Below, one piece after another: positions 1 to 8,404 of a stretch of DNA of 64,000 bases. Source of the DNA: DATJLY01 sp963729295 (GTDB lineage Bacteria; Pseudomonadota; Alphaproteobacteria; ATCC43930; CGMCC-115725); assembly GCA_963729295.1 (NCBI GenBank), contig CAVSNJ010000026.1, positions 62,001 to 126,000 of the forward strand, read 5' to 3'. The translations under genes and the position numbers were made by a program. The first letter of the stretch is position 1. Each line of letters starts with the position of its first letter. The notes below the pieces were generated by a model. It was given only the letters and a program-made list of their open reading frames with translations. It was not told the DNA's origin and searched no databases.

Positions 1-102
1 ACGCTGTGCTCGAAATCGAGCGATGTCGGCCTCACGCGCATCGGCCTCGCGCTCAAGGCTGCGATCGAGCAGCTGCGCGAGCAGGTGCAGAACATCGAGT
101 AG
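1..102 (+). CDS. YicC-like endoribonuclease, C-terminal end only
   Basis: Only the last 33 codons lie in the window, ending in TAG at 100-102. The tail reads TLCSKSSDVGLTRIGLALKA and finishes with REQVQNIE. This matches the very conserved C-terminus of the YicC/YloC family, where the E-Q-L/M-R-E-Q-V-Q-N-I-E ending is diagnostic. YicC proteins are endoribonucleases that act on small and messenger RNA. The gene sits directly before gmk, the usual neighbour in many proteobacteria, with 2 bases between its stop and the gmk start. The N-terminal part is outside the window. Confidence 0.85.
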   Translation, partial: TLCSKSSDVGLTRIGLALKAAIEQLREQVQNIE

Positions 103-104
103 CC

Positions 105-737
105 ATGAGCGAGATCCAGCGGCGCGGCATATTGTTGGTGCTGAGCTCGCCCTCGGGCGCCGGCAAGACCACGATCACGCGCGCGCTGGCCGCGGCCGAG
201 CCCTCGGCCAAGGTCTCGATCTCGGTCACGACCCGCCCGCCGCGCGAGGGCGAGGTCGACGGACGGCACTATCACTTCATCACGGAGGCGCGCTTTGCCG
301 AGATGGTGGCGGCGGGCGAGCTGTTGGAGCACGCGAGCGTGTTCGGCCACTCCTACGGCACGCCGCGCGCGCCGGTGATGCAGGCGATCGCCGCGGGCAC
401 CGACATCATCTCCGATGTCGATTGGCAGGGGACGCAGCAGCTTGCCGACAAGCTGCGCCAGGACCTCGTCGCCGTATTCATCCTGCCGCCGAGCCTCGGC
501 GCGCTCGACACGCGCCTGCGCCAGCGCGCGCAGGACAGCGACGAAGTCGTCGCCGGCCGCATGGCGAAATCCGCCGACGAGATGAGCCACTGGCCCGAAT
601 ACGACTACGTCATCCTCAATAGCGACCTCGCCGAGAGCGTGCGCCAGGTGCGCTCGATCCTGGTTGCCGAGCGCGCGCGGCGCGAGCGCCAGGTCGGATT
701 GGCGGAGTTCGTCAACCGTCTGCGCTCGGGCGCATAG
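105..737 (+). CDS. gmk: Guanylate kinase
   Basis: Phosphorylates GMP to GDP with ATP in the cytoplasm, in purine salvage and GTP supply. The protein has 210 residues, the usual length. A P-loop with SSPSGAGKTT is at residues 14-23, followed by the GMP-binding TTRPPREGEVDGRHYHF stretch and the SYGTP motif. The ATG at 105 is chosen because the family starts just before the P-loop strand and because it follows the yicC stop by 2 bases; the frame stays open further upstream, but that part overlaps yicC. The 3' end overlaps the convergent rsmA end by 26 bases once the rsmA frame is corrected. Confidence 0.97.
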   Translation: MSEIQRRGILLVLSSPSGAGKTTITRALAAAEPSAKVSISVTTRPPREGEVDGRHYHFITEARFAEMVAAGELLEHASVFGHSYGTPRAPVMQAIAAGTDIISDVDWQGTQQLADKLRQDLVAVFILPPSLGALDTRLRQRAQDSDEVVAGRMAKSADEMSHWPEYDYVILNSDLAESVRQVRSILVAERARRERQVGLAEFVNRLRSGA

Positions 738-1552
738 CGGACGCGAGCGCGCCGAATTCCTCGACCGAAAGTTCCTCGGCGCGCGCGGGTCGGCGCGATC
801 GCCGTCGCCGCAAGCAACGGCGCGGGATCGCCGCCGAGCGTGCGCAGGCTCTGGCGCAGCATTTTCCGGCGCTGACCGAAGGCCGCCGCCGTGACGCGTT
901 CGAGCGCCTCGATGGCGCAGGAGCCGCGCGGTCGCGGCAGCGGCGTCAGCCGCACCACGCTCGAGGTGACGGCGGGCGGCGGCACGAACGCGGTGGGCGC
1001 CACGTCGAACGCGATCTCGACCTCGCACAGGAACTGCGTCAGCACCGAGAGCCGGCCATAGGCGTGTGTGCGCGGCCGCGCCGCGAGCCGAAGCGCCACC
1101 TCCTTCTGGAACATGAGCGTCAGGCTGTCGAAGCGCTCGATCTGCTTGAGCCAGCCGATGAGGAGCGGTGTCGCGATGTTGTAAGGGAGGTTCGCCGCGA
1201 TCTTCCGCGGCGGCGCGGCAAGCGCGGCAGCGTCGAGCTCGAGCGCGTCGCCTTCGATCACCTCGAGCCGGCCCGGAAACGCGGCCGCGAGCTCCGCCAA
1301 CGCCGCGATGCAGCGCCGGTCGCGCTCGACCGCGACGACGCGCCGCGCGCCTTCGGCGAGCAGCGCACGCGTGAGGCCGCCGGGTCCCGGCCCGATCTCG
1401 ATCACATCGGCCTCGCCGAGCGGCCCCGCGGCGCGGGCGATGCGGCGGGTCAGGTTGAGATCGAGCAGGAAATTCTGGCCGAGCGATTTTTTCGGCTCGA
1501 GCCCGTGGCGGCGCATGACGTCGCGGAGCGGCGGAAGCTGGTCCTCGCGCAC
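712..1552 (-). CDS. rsmA: 16S rRNA (adenine1518/1519-N6)-dimethyltransferase, with a C-terminal frameshift
   Basis: RsmA/KsgA uses S-adenosylmethionine to dimethylate two adjacent adenines near the 3' end of 16S rRNA. Visible motifs are KKSLGQNFLLD (residues 21-31), the SAM loop EIGPGPGG (52-59) and NLPYNI (121-126). GTG at 1552 is the start, 5 bases after the pdxA stop. The reading frame breaks near residue 254, at the GGG run at 787-789 on the plus strand. Beyond it the uninterrupted frame gives arginine-rich nonsense and ends at 605. Removing one base restores the family tail TARAEELSVEEFGALA and a stop at 712. The coordinates give the corrected gene. Either a sequencing error or a real mutation of the C-terminal domain would explain it. 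Confidence 0.88.
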
Positions 1553-1557
1553 GCCCC

Positions 1558-2565
1558 TCAGCCGCTTGGCACGAGCGCGCGCCGCTCGCTCATCTCGGCG
1601 GCGAGACGGAGCGCTGCGATGAGGCTCGCCGCGCTGGCGACGCCTGTGCCGGCGATGTCGGTCGCGGTGCCGTGGTCGGGCGAGGTGCGGATGAAGGGCA
1701 GGCCGAGCGTGACGTTGACGCCGCGCTCGAAGTCGAGCGTCTTCAGCGGAATGAGCGCCTGGTCGTGATACATGCAGAGCGCCGCGTCATAGCGCCGCCG
1801 CGCGCCCTCGTGGAAAAGCGTATCGGGCGCCAGCGGTCCGAACGCATCGATGCCGTCCGCGCGGAGCAACCGCACCGCCGGCGCGATCATCTCGATCTCC
1901 TCGCGCCCCATCGATCCGCCCTCGCCGGCATGCGGATTGAGGCCGGCGACGGCAAGGCGCGGCTTGGCGATGCCGAAATCACGCCGCAACGCCTCGGCGG
2001 CGATGCGGCCCACGGCGGCGATCTCCGCCGTGTCGAGCGCGGCCAGCGCCGCCTTCAGCGCCACGTGCACCGTCACCGGCACGACGCGCAGCTCGGGCGA
2101 GACCAGCATCATCACCGGCCGCAGGCCGCCCGCGAGCGCGCCCAGATACTCGGTGTGGCCGGGATAGGAGAAGCCCGCGGCGTAGAGGGTCTCCTTCTGG
2201 ATGGGATTGGTGACGAGCGCCGCGGCATCGTGCGAGCCGACAAGGCGCACCGCGGTGGCGATCGCTGCGATCACGGCCGGCGCGTTCGCGGGATCGAGCC
2301 GGCCGGGCACGACCGGCGCCGGAAAGCCCATCGGCAGCACCGGAAGCGCAGTCGCGAAGACCGCAGCCGCCTCGGCGGGTGCGGCGATCGGCGCGACCGG
2401 CACGCCAAGGCCGAGCAGCGCCGCGAGGCTTTCGAGACGGCGCGGATCATCGATCGCGAAGAATGGGCGAAGTCCCGCGCGCTCGCGCGCGAGCCAGGCC
2501 TTGAGCGTGATCTCGCCGCCGATCCCGGCCGGCTCGCCGGCCGTCAAGGCAAGCGGCAGACTCAT
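1558..2565 (-). CDS. pdxA: 4-hydroxythreonine-4-phosphate dehydrogenase
   Basis: NAD-dependent enzyme of the DXP-dependent pyridoxal phosphate pathway. It oxidises 4-phosphohydroxy-L-threonine before condensation by PdxJ. The protein has 335 residues, normal for the family. It starts with the conserved TAGEPAGIGGEI segment (8-19) and carries VTNPIQKETL (118-127) and GHTEYL (136-141), which supplies a metal-binding His; a second metal His is in MYHDQALIPLK near the C-terminus. The ATG at 2565 overlaps the surA stop as ATGA, so translation is probably coupled. The surA-pdxA-rsmA order is the standard one in proteobacteria. Confidence 0.96.
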   Translation of the reverse strand: MSLPLALTAGEPAGIGGEITLKAWLARERAGLRPFFAIDDPRRLESLAALLGLGVPVAPIAAPAEAAAVFATALPVLPMGFPAPVVPGRLDPANAPAVIAAIATAVRLVGSHDAAALVTNPIQKETLYAAGFSYPGHTEYLGALAGGLRPVMMLVSPELRVVPVTVHVALKAALAALDTAEIAAVGRIAAEALRRDFGIAKPRLAVAGLNPHAGEGGSMGREEIEMIAPAVRLLRADGIDAFGPLAPDTLFHEGARRRYDAALCMYHDQALIPLKTLDFERGVNVTLGLPFIRTSPDHGTATDIAGTGVASAASLIAALRLAAEMSERRALVPSG

Positions 2566-3809
2566 TCGCGGATATCGACGTAGGCGCCGCGGCGCAGGTC
2601 GCTCATGAAGCGCCGCGCCAGCGTGTCGAGCCGCTCGCGCCCGAGCGAATCCTCGACCTCGTCGCGCGACGGCAGGCCGGGCGGGTCCTGGCGCTGGCAC
2701 ACCATGACGACGCCGATGCCGCCCTGGAACGGCAGCGGCTTGCTCGCCTCGGCGACCTTGAGCGCCAGAATCTTGTCTCTCAGGTCGGACGGCAGGTCGC
2801 TCGCCTTGAGCTGCGGAATTTGCCGCGACAGCTGCGGCGCGCGCTCGGCGCCGATCTTCGCCATCTCGCCGCAGCTTTTCGCCTGCGCCGAGACCTGCGC
2901 CGCGTCGGCTTCGACCTTTTGGCGCTCGTCCGGCGTCGCCGTGGCCGGCAGCGCAAAGACCACCTCGTTGAGCGAGAGCACGATCTTGTCGGGCTCGGCC
3001 GCGCCGAGCGTGCGGCGATCGAGCACGTCGAGCACGTAGTAGCCGGCCGGCGTGCGGATCGGATACGACATCTGGCCCGGCGCCATCTTCTCGACCGCCT
3101 CGGCGAGAAGCGGGCTCAACTGGCCCGGCGTGACCCAGCCGATGTCGCCGCCGACCGCAGCGCTCGGCGATTGCGAGAACTGGAGCGCCATCGCCTGAAA
3201 GTTGGCGCCGCCTTGAATCTGCTGGACGACGCGATCGGCGAGCCGCTTCACGTCGTCCTCCTGGCTCGGATTGTCGACCGCGAGGAAGATTTCGGCGACG
3301 CGGCTTTGCGGCTTGCCGATGTCAGCCTCGATCCGCTTCATCGTTTCGTCGATTTCGTCGTCCGAGACCTGGACGTCCTGCGAGACGCGGTTCTGCACGA
3401 TGCGGGAGTAGGCGATCGACGCGGTCAACTGATCGACCAGCGAGCTGCGCGAGATGCCGCGCGCCTTCAGATATTGATCGAGCCCGCCCTTCGGCATGTG
3501 GTTGCGCTGTTCGAGCTCGGCCATGCCCTGGGCCACATCGTCCTTCGACACCGAGATGCCGAGGCGCTTGGCCTCCTGCATTTGCAGCTTCTCATCGATG
3601 AGCGAGCGCAGCACCTGCGGCTGGAGCCGTTTGCGGTTTTCGGGAGTATCGGGAAGGTTTGCCGAGCTCTCGACGATCGTAAGGCGGGCCCCGAGATCGC
3701 TGTCGGTGATGATCGCGTCGTTGACGACGGCGGCGATTCGGGTCTCGCCCTGCGCCAGCGCGAGCGTCGGGACGAGTACGAGAAGAAGCCATACAAACGG
3801 AGCATTCAT
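2562..3809 (-). CDS. surA: Periplasmic chaperone / peptidyl-prolyl isomerase SurA
   Basis: SurA escorts unfolded outer-membrane proteins, including LptD, through the periplasm. The protein has about 415 residues. A signal peptide (MNAPFVWLLLVLVPTLALA, then QGETR) is followed by the SurA N-terminal domain (IAAVVNDAIITDSDLGARL) and one recognisable parvulin domain (roughly 165-270, with VGGDIGWV and SYPIRTPAGYYVLDVLDRR). The second parvulin repeat of the E. coli protein is not obvious; the C-terminal third is divergent, as in other alphaproteobacteria. ATG at 3809 is preferred. A GTG two codons upstream (3815) is possible, and neither has a strong ribosome binding site. It lies downstream of lptD, whose product is a SurA client. 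Confidence 0.93.
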   Translation of the reverse strand: MNAPFVWLLLVLVPTLALAQGETRIAAVVNDAIITDSDLGARLTIVESSANLPDTPENRKRLQPQVLRSLIDEKLQMQEAKRLGISVSKDDVAQGMAELEQRNHMPKGGLDQYLKARGISRSSLVDQLTASIAYSRIVQNRVSQDVQVSDDEIDETMKRIEADIGKPQSRVAEIFLAVDNPSQEDDVKRLADRVVQQIQGGANFQAMALQFSQSPSAAVGGDIGWVTPGQLSPLLAEAVEKMAPGQMSYPIRTPAGYYVLDVLDRRTLGAAEPDKIVLSLNEVVFALPATATPDERQKVEADAAQVSAQAKSCGEMAKIGAERAPQLSRQIPQLKASDLPSDLRDKILALKVAEASKPLPFQGGIGVVMVCQRQDPPGLPSRDEVEDSLGRERLDTLARRFMSDLRRGAYVDIRE

Positions 3810-3866
3810 GCGCACAACACCAAGGGAGAAGACCGGCGCGGCACCATAGCACCGCGGCCGGCCTTG

Positions 3867-6116
3867 TCACGGGGCGTTCGCCGACAAGACTCGCTCGCCG
3901 ACCTCGCCGAGATTCTTGAAGACGAGCGTCAAAAGCACCGATACGCCCGGCCGCACGTCGCCGACCTCGATGCCGGACTGGGTGAGCGAGGTCACGACCG
4001 CGAAGCAGTCGTCGTGATATGTCGCCGTGATGCCGGAATTGATGGTGGAGCCGCCGCCGCCGATCGAGCGCGTGTCGGTCAATGCGAGCGACCAGTAGCG
4101 GGTGAGCACCGCGGAGAGCGAGGCGGAAACCTGCTGCGACGACGCCGGCGTCGTCGCGATGGTGGTGACGTTCGGCTGGCTCTGGATGAAGCTTACGCCG
4201 AGGCGCAGCGTATCGGGTCCCATCGCGGCGCCGGCCTCCTGGCGACGCGCCGCGAAATCGGACTTGTTCAGGCGAAAGCGATAGAACACGTTGATGAACT
4301 GGTCGGGCGAGAACACGACGCGGCCGACATAGTCGGAAAGACGCGTATCGAGACCGGATCCTTGCGGGAAGATGTCGTTCGTCTCGAACGCATAGCTTTG
4401 CCCGATCAGCGTCTCGAAGGATTGGCCGGCGGTGCGGTTCACTTCGCCGTGCAGGCCATAATCGACGCGCTGGCCGCTATCGACCCGGTCGTAGCCGGGC
4501 AGACGATTCGGCACGAAGAGGTCGCTCTCGTCGAACTCGAAGCCCTGCCCGTCCTCGTCGGGGATTTGCGCCGGATTTTCGCCGCGCGGCGCCGCCACCA
4601 CGGCGGCGATCGGCTCGATCAGCACGTTGGTCGCGGCGCCCTCGCGTATCCACGGATAGCGCCACTTGAGCGACACCTGCGGAAAGGCCCGTCCCGTCAA
4701 CGTGCTGGCGGTGTTGGCATTGACCGGCAGTTGCAGCGTCTGGTCGAATTCGGTCGTCACCGGCTGCGTGCTCGGCGTCAGCGCCACGTGGTCGGCGGAA
4801 TACCCGTCCGTCCTGACGCTCGCGAGGAATGTGAAGCGATCGCCGACGAGGCCGTCGAACGGCAGTTCCCAGGCGCCGCCCGTGGAGACGCGGCGCACCT
4901 CGGGCCCGGTGCGATGAATGAGATCGAGCGCGCTCCCCGTGAGGTGCCAGCGTCCGCCGATCGCATCGGGATCGCTCGACCAGGTGTATTGCGCATCGGG
5001 CAGCGCGATCGGCTCCAGCGAGTCGCCGTAGAATTCGCTCAAGCTCTGAAACGACAGCGCGCTGATATTGCCGTAGCTGTTCGGCCCGAAATACTCGTCA
5101 TAGAGATGGCTCGTGAGATAGTTCGCGGGCGTCGTGAAGTGATAGCGCAGCATGTAGGTCTGATCGCTCTCGCGCTGGATCTGATAGCCCGTGCGCGACT
5201 GGTCGTTGAGGTCCCAGTCGCCGTTGCCGAAGAAGTCCCAGCGCACCTGGCCCGTCTCGGGCCCGACATTTCCGGCATTGGCGCTTTCCGAGCCGCCGCC
5301 GGCCTCGACGGTGCCGTCGTTCACCATGTAGCCGTTGGCGAAGCGCTCGCGATATTCGCCGCCGAGGACGACGCCCGCGCTCGTCGTGATCATCGGCCTG
5401 ATGGTCGCGTCCTTGTCCGGCGCGATGTCCCAGTAGTAGGGCAGCGTCGCATGGAAGCCGAGCGTGTTGCCGTAGCCCATCGTCGGCGGCAGGAAGCCGC
5501 TCGCTTTCTTCACCGATGGATCGGGGTGCGAGAAATAGGGCGCATAGAACACCGGGATGCCGTCGATCTCCATGGTCGCGTCGTGGTATTCGACGAGTTC
5601 CAAATCCTTGTCGTGCACGACCTCCTCGGCCTTGATCTGCCACACCGGCGGCCGCGTCGGATCTTCCTGGCACAGCTCGCACGGCGAATAGACGGCGCGC
5701 CGGATGGTCGTGCGCACGCCCGCGACGCGGCGCGCCGTGTTGCCGGCGAGCCGCGAGCGGTCCGACAGCAGGATGCGGATGTCCTTGATGAAGCCGTCGC
5801 GCATCCGGTCGTGCAGCTCGGCGAAATCGGCGAACATGATGTCGCCCGTCGGCTGCAACAGCGCGATGTGGCCCGACGCGGTGACGGTGTCGGTGCGCTG
5901 GGCGTAGGTCACGGCGTCGGCGAGCAGGATGTCGTCGCCCTGATCGAGCTCGACATGGCCTTTGGCGACCGTGAGGCCGAGCTCCTGGTCGTATTGCACT
6001 TCGTCGGCGCTGAACAGCACCGGCGTCTCGAGCGCCGTCTTGCTCTCGCCCGCGGCGAGCGCCGGCAGCGCGGCCAGCGCGACGAGACCGATGAGAAATG
6101 CGCCCCCCCGAATCAC
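3867..6116 (-). CDS. lptD: LPS-assembly outer-membrane protein LptD
   Basis: LptD is the beta-barrel that, with the LptE lipoprotein, inserts lipopolysaccharide in the outer leaflet of the outer membrane. The protein has 749 residues from a GTG at 6116, which places a signal peptide (IRGGAFLIGLVALAALPALA) at the N-terminus and lies 5 bases after the lptG stop. Next come the LptA-like OstA domain (PVLFSADEVQYDQELGLTVA onward) and a long barrel ending in VSVLLTLVFKNLGEV. The conserved segment with SPCELCQED near residues 135-145 contains paired cysteines, as expected for the disulfide-linked plug region. It belongs to the lptF-lptG-lptD-surA run. An in-frame start at 6188 would overlap lptG and lengthen the leader, so I rejected it. 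Confidence 0.95.
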   Translation of the reverse strand: MIRGGAFLIGLVALAALPALAAGESKTALETPVLFSADEVQYDQELGLTVAKGHVELDQGDDILLADAVTYAQRTDTVTASGHIALLQPTGDIMFADFAELHDRMRDGFIKDIRILLSDRSRLAGNTARRVAGVRTTIRRAVYSPCELCQEDPTRPPVWQIKAEEVVHDKDLELVEYHDATMEIDGIPVFYAPYFSHPDPSVKKASGFLPPTMGYGNTLGFHATLPYYWDIAPDKDATIRPMITTSAGVVLGGEYRERFANGYMVNDGTVEAGGGSESANAGNVGPETGQVRWDFFGNGDWDLNDQSRTGYQIQRESDQTYMLRYHFTTPANYLTSHLYDEYFGPNSYGNISALSFQSLSEFYGDSLEPIALPDAQYTWSSDPDAIGGRWHLTGSALDLIHRTGPEVRRVSTGGAWELPFDGLVGDRFTFLASVRTDGYSADHVALTPSTQPVTTEFDQTLQLPVNANTASTLTGRAFPQVSLKWRYPWIREGAATNVLIEPIAAVVAAPRGENPAQIPDEDGQGFEFDESDLFVPNRLPGYDRVDSGQRVDYGLHGEVNRTAGQSFETLIGQSYAFETNDIFPQGSGLDTRLSDYVGRVVFSPDQFINVFYRFRLNKSDFAARRQEAGAAMGPDTLRLGVSFIQSQPNVTTIATTPASSQQVSASLSAVLTRYWSLALTDTRSIGGGGSTINSGITATYHDDCFAVVTSLTQSGIEVGDVRPGVSVLLTLVFKNLGEVGERVLSANAP

Positions 6117-6121
6117 GTGCG

Positions 6122-7219
6122 CTATCCGTCCTCGAGATGAAGCAACAGGCTGACGCCGAGGAGACAGCTTATGCCAGCCGGGGACCACGCGGCGAGCGAC
6201 ACGGGAATGGTCGCCGACAGGCCCAGCGCAAAGACGACGTCAGAGAGGAAATAAAGGAGGAACCCGGCACCGACGCCGGCGACGATCATCATGCCCGTGC
6301 CGCCGCGCCGCTGCATGCGCAGGCTGAAGCTCGCGGCGATCACCACCATCGCCGCGAAGAGCAGCGGCCGCGCCAGGAGCGCATCGAAATAGAGCCGGTG
6401 GCGCAGGGCCGAGAAGCCGGAGCTCTCGAGCAGCGTAATGAAGCTCGGCAGCTCCCAGAAGGACATGGTCTCGGGCGGGGCGAAACTGTCCTGGATATTG
6501 CGCGCCGTGAGATTGGTCGGGATCTTCATCTGCGCGAAGGTCTGCGCCGGCTCGGAGGGCAGCCACAAGGTTCCGTCGACGATGTCCCAGCCGCCGCTGC
6601 CGAGCTGCGCCTCGCGCGCGTCGATGCGCTTCGTGAGCTTCCTGTTGTCGGCGATGAACAGCATGGTCACGCCTTCGAGCGCGTGATTTTCGGCGACATA
6701 GCTCTCGGCGTGAACGATCGAGCGTCCGCCCTGGTCGTCGCTCTGGCGCAGCCACAGGCCGGTGCGCGACAAGGAGAGGCTGTCGGGTTCGCCCTTCAGG
6801 ATGCTGTCGTCGAGCTGCTCGTAGCGCGCCTGCATGACCGAGGCGACGGGATTGAAGAGCGTGACGACGGCGACGCCGATCAGCCCGGCGGCGGCGAGCG
6901 GCGGGGCCAGGAATTGCCACACCGAGACGCCGGCGGCGCGCGCCACCACGAGCTCGTTGCTGCGCGTCAGGCGCCAGAAAGCCATCATCGTCCCGAACAA
7001 GATGACGAACGGCATGATCTGCTGCGCCATGTAGGGCTGCTTCAGGAGCGCCATCTTGAACAGCACGTAGAGCGTCGCCTCGGGCTTCGATCCGGAGCGG
7101 CGGATCAGCTCGATGTAGTCGAGCAGGAAGACGATCGCCAGCATCGCCAGGAAGACGAGGCTGCACCAGACGAGGAACTGGCGCGCGATGTAGCGGAAGA
7201 GCGTCTTGCCGGGGGACAA
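6122..7219 (-). CDS. lptG: LPS export ABC transporter permease LptG
   Basis: LptG pairs with LptF and the LptB ATPase to extract lipopolysaccharide from the inner membrane and push it along the LptC-LptA bridge. The protein has 365 residues. Two N-terminal membrane segments are clear (LVWCSLVFLAMLAIVFLLDY; IMPFVILFGTMMAFWRLT), then the family motif SNELVVARAAGVSVWQ, a periplasmic beta-jellyroll (about 135-265) and three C-terminal membrane segments. The start is TTG at 7219, 12 bases after the lptF stop with GCGAGG before it; no better ATG precedes the first membrane segment. It is the second gene of the lptF-lptG-lptD unit. Confidence 0.95.
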   Translation of the reverse strand: MSPGKTLFRYIARQFLVWCSLVFLAMLAIVFLLDYIELIRRSGSKPEATLYVLFKMALLKQPYMAQQIMPFVILFGTMMAFWRLTRSNELVVARAAGVSVWQFLAPPLAAAGLIGVAVVTLFNPVASVMQARYEQLDDSILKGEPDSLSLSRTGLWLRQSDDQGGRSIVHAESYVAENHALEGVTMLFIADNRKLTKRIDAREAQLGSGGWDIVDGTLWLPSEPAQTFAQMKIPTNLTARNIQDSFAPPETMSFWELPSFITLLESSGFSALRHRLYFDALLARPLLFAAMVVIAASFSLRMQRRGGTGMMIVAGVGAGFLLYFLSDVVFALGLSATIPVSLAAWSPAGISCLLGVSLLLHLEDG

Positions 7220-7231
7220 GGGCGGCCTCGC

Positions 7232-8350
7232 TCAGCTTGCGGCGGGCGCGGCGAACGACGCCTGCGCCAGCCGGGAATCGCGCCACAGCATGCGGAACGT
7301 CACCGCCAGCGGCACCGCCACGTTGAGGTAGAGGAGCGGCACGGCGAGGTCGCTGCGGCCGGTCAGGTTCTTGAAGCCGATATCCGCGAACTCGAACAGG
7401 AAGGCGAGGGCGATGGCGATGAAGACTCGCTGATTCTGGCCGCGGCGGTTGAACTCGCCGGGAAGCAGGCACAGGATCGGCAGCACCGCCATGACGAGCG
7501 CGGTGAGCGGGCCCTCGAGACGCATGTTCAGCTCGATGAAGAAGGCGCGCTCCGAGCCGTCGCCGGCCGGCCGGGCGCCCGGAAACAACAGCTCCATCGT
7601 ATGGCGCTCGTCGGGCTGCCGGTCGCGCGTGGCACCTGTTTCGGCGAGGCCCGCGAGGTCGAGCGTGTAGCGCTCGAAGCTCAAGGTCGAGATGTGGCCG
7701 TTGTCGTCGTCGCGCTGCTGGCGCGTGCCGTTGACGAGCAGGAGCCGCGGGCCATCGGGCGTGTCGGCGAAGGCGCCGCGCTCGGCGAAGATGGTAATGG
7801 GCTTCGTCGGGTCGCGCGCGTCGTAGATGACGAGTCCCATGAGGTCGCCCGCGTCGTTGCGGCCCATGTCGTACACCATGAGCCGGTCCGAGAGCGTGTT
7901 GAAGATGCCGTCCTGGACCAGCACCGAGGCGAACTCGTTGCGGATCTGGAACTGCATATCCTTGAAGGCGCGGTTCGCGGCCGGCACGATCTCAAGCGAC
8001 AGCGCATAGAGGATGACCGTCGCGATCAGGCCCGCGAGGATCGCCGGACGCGCGAGACCAGTCTCGCTCATGCCCGCCGCGCGCATGACGAGCAGCTCGC
8101 TCTCGGCGGTGAGCTTGTTGTAGACGAACAGCACGCCGACGAACACGGCGATCGGCAGCACGACCTCGACGAGACGCGGCAGGATCAGCAGCGCGAGATA
8201 CATGAAGAAGCCGATCGAAAGCCCGCGATTGACGATGAGGTCGATGAGCCGCAGCGACTGCACCAGCCAGACCGCGACGGCGAGCGCGACCGACATGAAC
8301 GCCGTCAGCACCAGCATCTGCCGCAAGACGTAGCGGGTAAGCCCATCCAT
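7232..8350 (-). CDS. lptF: LPS export ABC transporter permease LptF
   Basis: Inner-membrane partner of LptG in lipopolysaccharide extraction. The protein has 372 residues from ATG at 8350. It begins MDGLTRYVLRQMLVLTAF and has the typical six-segment permease architecture split by a periplasmic jellyroll (about 135-265). The coupling motif TAESELLVMRAAGMSE is close to residue 85. It is the first gene of the minus-strand LPS unit. A divergent membrane-protein gene starts 54 bases away on the other strand, so the shared spacer at 8351-8404 must hold both promoters; I see no confident boxes in it. Confidence 0.95.
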   Translation of the reverse strand: MDGLTRYVLRQMLVLTAFMSVALAVAVWLVQSLRLIDLIVNRGLSIGFFMYLALLILPRLVEVVLPIAVFVGVLFVYNKLTAESELLVMRAAGMSETGLARPAILAGLIATVILYALSLEIVPAANRAFKDMQFQIRNEFASVLVQDGIFNTLSDRLMVYDMGRNDAGDLMGLVIYDARDPTKPITIFAERGAFADTPDGPRLLLVNGTRQQRDDDNGHISTLSFERYTLDLAGLAETGATRDRQPDERHTMELLFPGARPAGDGSERAFFIELNMRLEGPLTALVMAVLPILCLLPGEFNRRGQNQRVFIAIALAFLFEFADIGFKNLTGRSDLAVPLLYLNVAVPLAVTFRMLWRDSRLAQASFAAPAAS

Positions 8351-8404
8351 GGCTCAGGATTATAGATTGCCGCCCCGGGTGGCGCATGGAAATCTGCACG
8401 CGCG

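Noticed and set aside
2820..8365. Very long open reading frames on the plus strand opposite surA, lptD, lptG and lptF (over 700 and 1,100 codons)
   Set aside because: They are charged, low-complexity shadows of strongly conserved genes on the other strand. In GC-rich DNA stop codons are rare in antisense frames; no start context or family motif supports them.
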